Assembly: GCF_004210375.1 (NCBI RefSeq)
Contig: NC_134831.1
Coordinates: forward strand, 4,898,001 to 4,962,000
Direction of reading: 5' to 3'
DNA from: Tachypleus tridentatus
Lineage: Eukaryota > Arthropoda > Merostomata > Xiphosura > Limulidae
Length of the DNA: 64,000 bases
Part shown: one piece after another, positions 55,290 through 64,000 of the stretch
Layout: each line of letters starts with the position of its first letter
Numbering within the stretch: position 1 is the stretch's first letter
The notes under the pieces: model-generated
Told to the model about the DNA's origin: nothing
Databases searched by the model: none
What the model saw: the letters and a program-made list of their open reading frames with translations, nothing else
Position numbers and translations under genes: made by a program

Positions 55290-55560
55290 AATATGAGAGT
55301 CAGAAGCTCTAATTCCGTCATCGAACATTATCACCTTAGAGGTGTATAATGTGTTGGTCAATCGGACTAACCCAAGAGTTGGTGATAGAGAGTGTTGTCT
55401 AGCTGTCTTTCTTCTGGTGTGGCGCTTGTTGTTCAAAGGTAAGTGAAAGCTAGAAAATGAGGTATATATCCTCTGCACATCAAGGTCTCTAGCGATGCAG
55501 TCTCTCACTTCTATATTAAAGACGGCTAGAGTAGCTTTGCGCTAAATTCAATAAATGTGT
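55290..55560 (+). mobile_element. Broken SINE-T remnant
   Basis: GTATAATGTGTTGGTCAATC and CCCAAGAGTTGGTGATAG, then unrelated sequence, then AAGACGGCTAGAGTAGCTTT and GCGCTAAATTCAATAAA. The head is gone and the middle is interrupted. Confidence 0.65.
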
Positions 55561-56452
55561 CCTTGCTACTTTAAAAAAATCACTACTATATCGACTACTG
55601 GTCATAATAAAAATCGTTGTTTGTGGTTTGCTTAGATGACTCAAAATATTAATTCTTGTTAGATAACATAAGGAGAAACAATAACACAACAACTAAAAAC
55701 ATTCCTGGGATCCCTGACAAGGAAAAGAAAAACGATCAGTAATAAACGTATCACTGTCGATCTTTACAGATCTGACGTAATAACAATTTTTATTGTTATT
55801 AACTGTATAACTTTCTGTAGAGTAATGGAATTTTCAAAGAGAACGTATTTCTGAAAACACATTTGCCGTCGACCACAATGGATATCGAATAAATCGTGGT
55901 TTTCATTGATTTTATTAGACTTTTCCAAAGTGATGCTTCTAGATCATTAATTTATATCCACCTGTTTTCTACAACAAGAAGAAATAAGAAAACACAATGT
56001 CCAAGGTCATAAAAGTACGGTTGTACTTAAGCAAAACAATCCTTGTAACAAAGGAATTCATATTATTGACTTCTTGAACTGAGAATATGCTTTTGATCAC
56101 AGACACAGAATTACAAGAAGTAGTGTGTCATGTGGTAAATTAAACACGCCATCTGGAATAAAATAAATAGATCATTTTCTTCACTGTCTTGAGATTAGCG
56201 CACCCTGTCGGAAAAACTAAAGAAATAGAGAAAAATTAGAAAATTTTGTGGTAGTGATGGTTGTTAAACAAATATTTCTTAGCACGTGTGCACGTGCACT
56301 TTTTACATAGCGTATTATTTAAGTTTCGACCTTACTTGTTACAAACTAGCTCTTGCAAGTGTTCTTATGTTTACCTTTTTGTAGAACCTCTTATATGAGG
56401 CTCGAAACATAGTAGCGAACGTGTTTATTGTGGTTAAATCAAATCTATACAG
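55561..56452. other. Spacer; nothing recognised
   Basis: AT-rich, with no supported gene or repeat. Confidence 0.45.
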
Positions 56453-56592
56453 CTCAAAGGTGATTGGTTGAGGTATGTGATGCTCACAGCTGATTGGTCC
56501 GGGTCTGTAATGCTCAAAGGTGATTGGTCTAGGTCCGTAATGCTTAAATATGATTGGTGAGAGTCTGCAATACTCAAAAGAGATTGGATTAT
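56453..56592. repeat. 30-bp minisatellite with a CCAAT-type core, about 4.7 copies
   Basis: CTCAAAGGTGATTGGTCTAG followed by GTCTGTAATG recurs at an exact 30-base step. Every unit keeps GATTGG (CCAAT on the other strand) while the flanks drift. The step keeps an 85-codon minus-strand frame open, which I read as a by-product. Confidence 0.92.
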
Positions 56593-56935
56593 TCATTTGT
56601 ATTTGGTCTGGCTTTTACGACAAACGACGATTCAAACCTTAGTAAACGAACAGTTAATGGAGCTCAGCAGGTGTGATTTAGTTTAAATACTTTCTAAATC
56701 CATAACTTACGATGTCAAACTACACAAAAGCTACAGGAGATGTAACGTCTGTACATTCAAGGCGATTAGATTATCAGAAGAAATTGATTAAAGGTGACCT
56801 ATATATTTTATCACAGGAATACAGTAGATTATATCTTATAGTCCGTATTAATGTTCTAACCTGATACGACCAGCAAGCAAGTTTTATGAAAATCATTTAT
56901 CTTAAAATTCTAGAAGTTCTATTGTTCCAAATCGA

Positions 56936-57112
56936 GCCCGGCATGGCCAGATGGCGCTCGAGCCGTAGTCCAAGGGTCATTTGTTCGAATCTCCGTCACA
57001 CCAAACATGCTCGCTATTTCAGCCGTGGGGAGTTATGATATTAAGGACGGCTAGCGCAAATAGTCCTCGTGTAGCTTTGCGCGAAATTAAATACTAAACA
57101 AAACAAACAAAT
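56936..57112 (+). mobile_element. SINE-T with central domain deleted
   Basis: GAGCCCGGCATGGCCAGATG, box B TTGTTCGAATCTCCGTC, TTTCAGCCGTGGGGAGTTAT joined to TAAGGACGGCTAGCGCAAAT, and tail. Confidence 0.88.
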
Positions 57113-57173
57113 GACTTTTATTTTCAAACAATGGATCGTTTGTTATAAGAAATCGTGACTTCAGTAGGAAATT

Positions 57174-57215
57174 GGTTTGTTTTGAATTTCGCGCAAAGCT
57201 ACACAAGGACTATTT
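57174..57215 (-). mobile_element. SINE-T tail fragment
   Basis: Reverse-oriented: TTTTGAATTTCGCGCAAAGC, then TACACAAGGACTAT. It ends there. Confidence 0.75.
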
Positions 57216-57244
57216 ATGTAGAGGAATAAGTATAAGCAAATAGT

Positions 57245-57377
57245 TCCCCCCTAGTACAGCGATAAGTCTACAGATTTACAACGCTAAAATCAGGGGTTCT
57301 GTTCCCCTCGGAAATTTCAGCAGATAGCCCAATGTAGCTTTGCTATAAGAAAACACACACACACACACACACACACG
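57245..57377 (+). mobile_element. SINE-Vb with expanded CA tail
   Basis: AGTACAGCGATAAGTCTACA (head), CAGGGGTTCTGTTCCCCTCG, CAGCAGATAGCCCAATGTAG, and TATAAGAAAACACAC running into about 24 bases of CA repeat. Confidence 0.9.
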
Positions 57378-57474
57378 AACATAAACAAATGTGTCCTTTT
57401 TTTCAAATCCACGACTGACTGAAATATGAATATCTTAGTGAACACTGTATCCAAAACGAAATCTCCGTTTCTTT

Positions 57475-57560
57475 TGTTGTAGCGTAGAGTAACATACTGA
57501 ACTAGCTGTGTTTGCCAACGGCGGATATCGAACCTCAAGTTTAGTGTTATAGCCCATTAA
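57475..57560 (-). mobile_element. SINE-V fragment
   Basis: Reverse-oriented: GCCAACGGCGGATATCGAAC, then TCAAGTTTAGTGTTATAGCC. The tail is unrecognisable. Confidence 0.55.
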
Positions 57561-57622
57561 ATCGTTAAGAGAATTTGAGTGTTTTGCAAGGCATATGTAA
57601 AAGTTTAATTACTATATATTTT

Positions 57623-57715
57623 CAGGTGGATCAGCGGACTTATAACTGTGGAATCCTGGTTCGAATCCTCACAATAGATATAGTAGATAGCTCAACGCGG
57701 CTTTCTTTTAAGATA
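57623..57715 (+). mobile_element. SINE-V, diverged
   Basis: TCAGCGGACTTATAACTGTG, CTGGTTCGAATCCTCACAAT (box B), GTAGATAGCTCAACGCGGC. Confidence 0.6.
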
Positions 57716-57967
57716 CAACAAAATACTGTATTTTTATATCAAAATATAAACTTTTCTTAAGATAATGTAAGCTAGATATATATTAGTTACAGTACATGCT
57801 TGGTTTAACGACTTCAAAACAAAAAAAAACACCAAAACTGATATTCTCGACGTTAGTAACGCCTAAGATTTTATCTTCGAAATTAATAGAATATTTATAT
57901 TATTGGTAGGCCTATGAACAGTTCTCCTCTTGCTATGATAATTTTTATTTACTTTATATTATTATGT

Positions 57968-58090
57968 GCTCCACAGTGGTATAGTGGTATGCCTGCAGAT
58001 TTATAAAGTAGTAAACCGGATTTTGATACCCGTCGTTGGCGGAGCACAGATAGGCCGTTGTGAAGTTTTGTAATTAATTACAAACAACAA
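57968..58090 (+). mobile_element. SINE-Va, full length
   Basis: CTCCACAGTGGTATAGTGGT (head), GATTTTGATACCCGTCGTTG (box B), GCACAGATAGGCCGTTGTG and tail TTAATTACAAACAAC. Confidence 0.85.
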
Positions 58091-58703
58091 CATGTTTTTA
58101 TACAGGCGTTGTACCTTATTATATATTTTTTCCTAGTGAATTAACCAAATTTACACGGTCGAGCACATAACAAAGCAGACTTCTATGTGCTATAAGCACT
58201 AATCATCTGTAAAGCTATAAATTAGGACTAGATTTTTAGCTGCGGCATAACGGCTCACAAAACGGCTCTGTTTTTCTCAAATACAAACATTTATTTCATA
58301 ACTCCGTCACCATTTTACCAATTTGGACTTAGGATGTCAGACACCTTTGACTGAAGTATTTAAACACCCTCAAGGTGTCATGAATTGATTTGTTCAGATT
58401 CTGCTTAAAATACTTGCAATTTCAAGGTAAGCTGGTAGAGGTCGTTACAGGTAATAAATTCAAATCGAATATACGTCCATCCCATACAAGGTATTACAGT
58501 CGCACCAAAATATAACTAATTGAAAAAGGAAAGCAAAAGTCTCAGAGCTAGATTTAATTTAATACACCCGAAAATAATTTCAAGTGACGAAGCTATTGAT
58601 CATTCCCTCTTGTTCGTGTTTAACAGAAGAATTCGATATCGTAATTTTCATGACTTCCTGTTAAACAGTTTTGGGTTAACTAACAACAAAAAGTAGAACA
58701 AGT
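58091..58703. other. Spacer; nothing recognised
   Basis: No supported gene. No repeat family identified. Confidence 0.45.
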
Positions 58704-59168
58704 ATGATGTACATCGTTGACATTAAATGGTTTACTCATGACGTATATCGTCGACATTAAATGGTTTACTCATGACGTACATCACTGACATTAAATTATT
58801 TACTAATGATGTGTATCGTTGATATTAAATAGTTCTTTTATGATGTTCATTGTTGACATTAAATGGGTTACTAATGGTGTGGGTCCGACATGGCCAAGTA
58901 TGTTAATCCGAGGGTCGCGGGTTTGAATTCCAGTCGCAGCAAACATGCTCGCCCTTTCAGCCGTGGGGGCGTTATAATGTGATGGTCAATCCTACTATTA
59001 GTTGGTAAAAAGTAGCCCAAGAGTTGGCGGTGGGTGGTGATGACTAGCTGCCTTACCTCCAGTCTTACACTGCTAAATTAGGGACGGCTAGCGCAGATGG
59101 CCTTCGAGTAGCTTTGCGCAAAATCAAAAACAAACAAACTAATGGTGTATATCGTTAACATTAAATGG
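58704..59168. repeat. 34-bp minisatellite split by a SINE-T
   Basis: GACATTAAATGG with TTTACTCATGATGTACATCG recurs every 34 bases from 58,704. A SINE-T sits inside the last copies, and a final unit follows it at 59,139-59,168. Confidence 0.93.
58881..59137 (+). mobile_element. SINE-T inserted in the 34-bp minisatellite
   Basis: It starts GGGTCCGACATGGCCAAGTA and lacks the anticodon segment. Box B is GGGTTTGAATTCCAGTC, with a complete central domain and tail AAATCAAAAACAAAC. ACTAATGGTGT is repeated at 58,870-58,880 and 59,138-59,148, a perfect 11-bp target duplication. Confidence 0.95.
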
Positions 59169-59899
59169 TGATATTTTTTTTGAAATTCAATATCTGAAGA
59201 AGATGAAAACAGTTGAATTTGTGTAGCGTGAATAATCTCCACTATTTGTGGGGGCTGCGATGAGGGGGCATTTGCTCTCCTTACCTTTCAGAAAATTATT
59301 GCACGCTTCATGATGCAAATTTAACATCTTCGGAAAGTTAAATATTTGTAGTCATTTTTATTAAAACTGTAAATTAGTGTTTATATCATATATTACATAT
59401 TATTTAATGTATAATATATCATATATATTATATATCATCTCATATATCATATTCGTTATGTCTTTCACTAAGACTGTAAAATCTAGTCGATTCGTTACAT
59501 ATATGATTTGCCCCTTGATCCCTCCGGAAAGTATATTGTTCGCTCATGAAACAATTGGATTACGACAGTAAAAATAGATCAACAACAGCCGTAAATGTGA
59601 ACAAATAAAAAAACTGTTGATAAGGTGAAAAGTCACGTGTTTTTGATAACTTGTCCTTCTTTCAGAATTTTTTTTATTTTCAACAGGTTTTTAACTGTTG
59701 TCAAGAGCTTAAGTGAACTATTTAAATAAACTTTACATTTTTACACGCGTACTTGTTTTTCGTAGCATTTCTCAACCCTGTACAGGTATATTAAACGAAT
59801 GTTTCTAACAGGTGATCGCATCAGACAATGAGAAATACTCATATCACCTAAATACAACATGCGGAGATATATATATATATATTTACATACATAATATAC
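59169..59899. other. AT-rich spacer
   Basis: Low-complexity TATATCATATA stretches lie near 59,380-59,460 and a TA run near 59,865-59,882. No supported gene. Confidence 0.5.
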
Positions 59900-59985
59900 A
59901 ACGCTGTGATGAAGAGTTCGATTTACCTTCAGTGGACTCAGCAAAAAGCCCGACGTGACTTCGCTATAAGAAAAAACACAGTCAT
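59900..59985 (+). mobile_element. SINE-Vb, 5'-truncated
   Basis: AAGAGTTCGATTTACCTTCA (box B), CAGCAAAAAGCCCGACGTG and tail TATAAGAAAAAACAC. Confidence 0.75.
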
Positions 59986-60393
59986 ACGAATATATATGTA
60001 TATATATATAGAGAGACCGACTTAGTCAACTAATGAATCTAAAATTAACTTACTAAGCTAGTGTATTTATCTTTGTAAAGAACCCTTGTGAATTTTATCT
60101 TCCACATATGCAGTTTTTCTCAAAACCAAGTCTAACAGGAATAAAACTACAGAGCTGCTTTATGTGGTACAATTCATTATCAACAAAATTAGCTTGGTTA
60201 ATATTTATACGTTATCATATTACAGATAATCCTCAGGTCATTGTTATAAAACAATCCAAGTGGAAGTGTTTGCGGTTGGTTGTATTTAGAAAATGCTATC
60301 CTTTTAGTCTCTAAATAAGAGGAAGATAGTTTATATCGAGTAGCTTCACGCAAAATCAACGGATCAAACAAACAATAGTGCTTCAACCTTAGC
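59986..60393. other. Spacer; nothing recognised
   Basis: Overlapping 68-codon frames on both strands have no recognisable feature. Confidence 0.45.
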
Positions 60394-60672
60394 TGGCCCA
60401 GCATGGCCAGATGATTGAGGAACTCGACTCGTAATCCGGAGATTGCAGGCTCGAATCCTCGTCACACCGAACATGCCAGCCCTTTCAGCCGTGGGGGCGT
60501 TATAATATGACTGTCATTTCCCCAGTATTCGTTGATAAAAGAGTAGCCCAAGAGTTGGCGGTGGGTGGTGATGACTAGCTGCACTCTCTCTAGTCTTACA
60601 CTGCTAAATTAGGGACGGCTAGCGCAGATAGCCCTCGAGTAGCTTTGCGCGAAATACAAAAAAAACAACAAC
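60394..60672 (+). mobile_element. SINE-T, full length and well preserved
   Basis: TGGCCCAGCATGGCCAGATG head. Box B is GGCTCGAATCCTCGTC, with a complete central domain and tail GCGCGAAATACAAAAAAAAC. Confidence 0.95.
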
Positions 60673-61095
60673 AACTTCAGCTTGAAAATTTTTAAAAGAA
60701 ATCTTATTGAAAATCGAGCCTTAGATTCCTTTAGAAAATAGTTTGGAGCCTGGCTTGAATACTTACGATAGAAGTTATGCTAGGTTATTCTGAAAATCAA
60801 CGAATAATCTAATTCTTATTGAAATGATAAAAGTCGTTTGAATATATTTCTTATGTTCAGTGATTAGTTGTTTCAAATTATCCTCAATGTACAAATAAAA
60901 TGAAAAATAACAGAAAGTAGGCGTCAGCTCTCCCATCCATCAGGCTTGTAATCTTACAAGAATTCGACAAGCGTCAATCATTTTATAATTGTTTTGTGTC
61001 CTTGTATATTTTGTAATAACTACGATATTATGTTTGATTAAATTATATCTACGAAAATGTTTTCTGAGGTATTTAAAATTTTTCTTTCTTTGTTT

Positions 61096-61314
61096 TTAGC
61101 GAGGGCTATCTACGCTAGCGACTAGAGGGAAGGCAGCTAGTCATCACCACCCACCGCTAACTCTTGTACTGCTCTTTTACCAACGAATAGTGGGATTGAC
61201 CGTCACATTATAACGCTCCCATGACTGCGAGCATGTTTGGTGTGACGGGGATTCGAACCCACAACCCTGAGATTACGAGTCGAGTGCTTTAACCACCTGG
61301 CCATATTCGGGCCT
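61096..61314 (-). mobile_element. SINE-T, short losses
   Basis: Reverse-oriented: TTTAGCGAGGGCTATCTACG, with the CGTCCCTAATTTAGCAGTG segment missing, then CACCACCCACCGCTAACTC, and a head ending CCATATTCGGGCC. Confidence 0.9.
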
Positions 61315-61407
61315 TGTTCTCTAGTTATTCCTAGTTATTGTTATTTAAACATGTTTTTACAAGGGTTATTGTAATGTTGATACGTGTATAATATTTTGTT
61401 TTTCCTC

Positions 61408-61530
61408 AGCTCTCTGGGACAGCGGTAAATCTTCGGACTTACAAGTTAAAATCAGGGGATTGATTCACCTCAGTGGACACAGCATATATCTATATGTGGC
61501 TCTGTTATAAGAAAACACACACACAAACTC
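61408..61530 (+). mobile_element. SINE-Vb, full length
   Basis: CTCTGGGACAGCGGTAAATC (head), CAGGGGATTGATTCACCTCA (box B), and tail TATAAGAAAACACACACACA. Confidence 0.88.
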
Positions 61531-61791
61531 TCTCTGTTTTAGTGAAAGAGGACATGACTATGCCCAAATACGGAAGCTAAAATCCATACTGCAGTTTCCA
61601 ACAAAATCTAGTAATTAAAGTGTGTGTTGTAAAGCGTGCTAGCCTACAGTAGACAGGTAAATGTTTCCGGAGAATAAGGTCAACGACCTGAGGTGAAACG
61701 TACCCATGATCTTAGTAAAGAGAAATATGAAGTAAAACGTACAGATAGGTATAAGTAATAGGCATTTTCGGACGAAACTAAAGAAGCTCGG

Positions 61792-61905
61792 GTTTGTTTG
61801 TAACACAAAACTACTCAGTGGGTTATCTGAGCTTCACCCACGACGAGAACTGAAACTCGGTTTCTAGTATTGTAAGTCCAGAGACATATCGTTGTGCAAC
61901 TAGGA
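61792..61905 (-). mobile_element. SINE-Va
   Basis: Reverse-oriented: TTTGTAACACAAAACTACTC, CCCACGACGAGAACTGAAAC, TTTCTAGTATTGTAAGTCC, and head GTTGTGCAACTAG. Confidence 0.8.
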
Positions 61906-62589
61906 GGAAAGAGGTTTGGGACGAGTGTTGATGTCAACATATAAGTATCATGACATATTGCCTGTATGTCATAACGCTGTCTTTTTCTTTTCTCATAGGT
62001 ATGTATACTGTAAGATATCACAGGTAAAACATGCATGTCAAAATGATTTTTATTCACTGCAGGTTTTACACAAACGAAATACATTCACAACGGGCGGCGT
62101 AAGAGAACATTTAATTTCAATGACCTACGTAAGTTCTGCGTATCGTAAATATTTACTCTGAGCCTCGTAAGCACCTATTGTGTCAACAAACTCATTAGAG
62201 CTTATAAAAGCTTGTTTCAATTTTAGATAAATATATGGACATGTATGAAATATGACAAATGTGTTGAAATACGAGCCACTACCCACCACACCTCATTGTG
62301 TAGTGGTTTCTAGTTGTGAGATAGCAACAGTATCGTTGAAGATTATATTAGAGAATTAATTCTAGTTCCTAGAAAACGGATATTAGTATAATGCTAATTA
62401 TTTAATAGGAGAACAAGAATTGTCATATAAGGTTAAAGGTAGTAATTGCATTAGATTTTAATATGAAAGATATCTTGTTAATTAATAACGATGTAACTTT
62501 ATATCACTTTATACTATATTTCCAAGAGTCCAAATACATCATAATATTTGATGTCGAAACGAAATCGTTTATTTCAATAAAATGGACAA
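61906..62589. other. Spacer; nothing recognised
   Basis: Open frames of 81-89 codons partly overlap the preceding SINE. No supported gene. Confidence 0.45.
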
Positions 62590-62835
62590 GTGCTAAAAAA
62601 GATAATATCAAATAATACAGCTCCTAAAACAGGCAATATAAAATAAAACAGCTCCTAAAATAGGCAATATAAAATAAAACAGCTCCTAAAACAGGCAATA
62701 TAAAATAATACAGCTCCTAAAACAGATAATATCAAATAATACAGCTGCTAAAAAGGGTGATATCAAATAATACAACTACTAAAAGTAGGCAGTATTAAAT
62801 GATACAGCTGCTAAAACAGGCAATATCAAATAACA
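62590..62835. repeat. 31-bp minisatellite, about 8 copies
   Basis: CAGCTCCTAAAACAGGCAAT followed by ATAAAATAATA recurs at a 31-base step (CAG at 62,618, 62,649 and 62,680), with variants carrying CAGCTGCT. Confidence 0.93.
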
Positions 62836-62972
62836 TAATTGTTATTGATTTTAAGACAGTTTTCGCCATACTGAAAAAAACAAAAACATCTTCAGCGCCA
62901 CAGTTGGCTCGTTTATTGAACTAGAAGAGAAATAATATTTCAGTACTTAGACATAAACAACATTTCTATACT

Positions 62973-63242
62973 TGGCGGCTGGTTAGTACATTCAACTCGT
63001 GATCTGAGGGTCATGGATTCAAATCTCCTTTACACCAAGACATGGTCACCCTTTCAGTCGTGGGGCGTTATAATATTTGGTTAGTCCCATTATTCGCTGA
63101 TAAAGGAGCAACTCAAAACTTGGCGGTGAGTTCTGATGACTAGCTGCCTTACCTCTAGTTTTACACTGGTAGGTAAATTAGGGTCAGCTAGCGCAGATAG
63201 TCCTCTTGTAGCTTTACGCGAAGTTCAAAAACAAACCAAACA
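62973..63242 (+). mobile_element. SINE-T, full length, diverged
   Basis: CTTGGCGGCTGGTTAGTACA head. Box B is GGATTCAAATCTCCTTTAC, with a complete central domain and tail GCGAAGTTCAAAAACAAACC. Confidence 0.9.
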
Positions 63243-63961
63243 AACCACACTTAGCGATAAACGACAGTTCTGTAATTGCAATCATACAAGATTCATGTAT
63301 TTATTAACTGTTGGAATTATACAATAATTATTATTATGAGTATTGTATAATGAGTCCATTCATAAATACACGATAAAGATGTGTAATTGTAAGAGGTTTT
63401 ATTATTTTTCTCGCATTCTTTATAATGACTTACTTATTTCTTATAAATATTTTAAAATGTTATGTTAAAATAGTATAGACATAAATTTTCTGCTAATTCG
63501 TACACTTTATATCACAAGAGTTTGATTATGAGTTAGGGCGCAAATTGGTCGTGTAGTAGGGCCAGCAGTAGATTTCGGAACTTGTGAGAAAACCTCTAAC
63601 TCATTCCTTACACATTAAGCTGTAGCTGCGTTATAAATGTGACAGAACGTTTATTGGTGTGTATTGTGAATAGCAGAGACTTTCTGACTGGATACCATCC
63701 AGTAGCTCAAAATCAGAGAGGTAAGCAAATAGCCATATTGGTTAACGATTTCATCTGGTGATTTTAGTTTGTGTTAGTTTAATGAATCCGTGCCGAGACA
63801 CGCCTTACTACAGCGACTTCTAGTGGTCGGTCAAGGGAATAAATTGTATTTTACATAAAGCCTTCTGATGTCACAACCAAATGATAAATATCAATACATT
63901 TCTTATTATTAAATATAGAGATATCTAGACCTACTAAATTCGTTTTTCTCCCATCTATTCT
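63243..63961. other. AT-rich spacer
   Basis: No supported gene or repeat. No candidate first exon of gene A on the minus strand. Confidence 0.45.
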
Positions 63962-64000
63962 GACGCCCCCTAGTGGCTCAGCGGTATGTCTGCGGACTTA
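63962..64000 (+). mobile_element. SINE-V head cut by the window edge
   Basis: ACGCCCCCTAGTGGCTCAGC, then GGTATGTCTGCGGACTTA at the edge. This is the intact start of a SINE-V tRNA-like head. Confidence 0.85.

Noticed and set aside
54856-55508. 146-codon plus and 144-codon minus frames, mucin-like in appearance
   Set aside because: Both are held open by a 24-bp tandem repeat and partly overlap a SINE remnant.
6361-60672. tRNA genes suggested by many box A/box B pairs
   Set aside because: Heads are imperfectly paired in the anticodon and acceptor stems and are always followed by the SINE body and an A-rich tail. I accept no true tRNA gene.

Overview
The window is gene-poor, AT-rich animal genomic DNA. 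It has spliced exons with GT/AG sites, hundreds of bases between signals, dense tRNA-derived SINEs, many minisatellites, a Penelope-like retroelement and a Tc1-like transposon. It has no operons and no bacterial-style gene packing. From the SINE sequences and the stargazin-type genes I infer an arthropod, probably a chelicerate and possibly a horseshoe crab. That assignment rests on memory of similar repeats, not on a search.

Genes. All supportable host coding sequence is on the minus strand and belongs to the stargazin/TARP branch (voltage-gated calcium channel gamma subunits, CACNG; Drosophila stg1) of the claudin-like tetraspan superfamily. Gene A has three exons: 49,130-49,038 (end of the first extracellular loop), 41,599-41,459 (TM2 and most of TM3) and 32,955-32,414 (end of TM3, TM4, and a cytoplasmic tail ending in the PDZ ligand TTPV). 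All its introns are phase 1. Its first exon is not in the 15 kb upstream that is visible. A separate exon at 9,775-9,418 encodes an N-terminus, TM1 and part of the extracellular loop of the same superfamily. It also ends in phase 1, but it lies about 23 kb beyond the 3' end of gene A. It is best read as exon 1 of a second, tandem gene (gene B) that continues off the left edge.

Layout. 1-0.53 kb: an 88-bp satellite. 0.53-9.4 kb: a graveyard of SINEs plus a 50-bp minisatellite. 9.4-10.9 kb: gene B exon 1 and a CpG-richer upstream region, then a 41-bp minisatellite. 12.2-15.4 kb: a broken Penelope-like element inside a 55-bp minisatellite. 20.9-22.5 kb: a broken Tc1-like element with IR/DR ends inside a TA run. 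28.2-28.7 kb: a 34-bp minisatellite. 32.4-49.1 kb: gene A. Its exon 3 sits between the arms of a roughly 1-kb inverted duplication (35.56-36.64 and 45.69-46.69 kb). 39.55 and 42.67 kb: two palindromic elements related to Penelope termini. 49-64 kb: SINEs and minisatellites with no recognisable gene.

Repeat names used here. SINE-T: about 275 bp, with a tRNA-like head whose anticodon-loop region resembles tRNA-Thr(CGT), a long central domain, and a tail ending near GCGCGAAATTCAAAACAAAC. SINE-Va and SINE-Vb: about 125 bp, with a tRNA-like head resembling tRNA-Val(TAC). The Va tail is TTGTGCTTAATTACAAAC and the Vb tail is TATAAGAAAACACAC. All three share a 3' module, CAGATAGCCC followed by TGT-GCTTTG. 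SINE ends were placed by eye and are good to about 5-10 bases.
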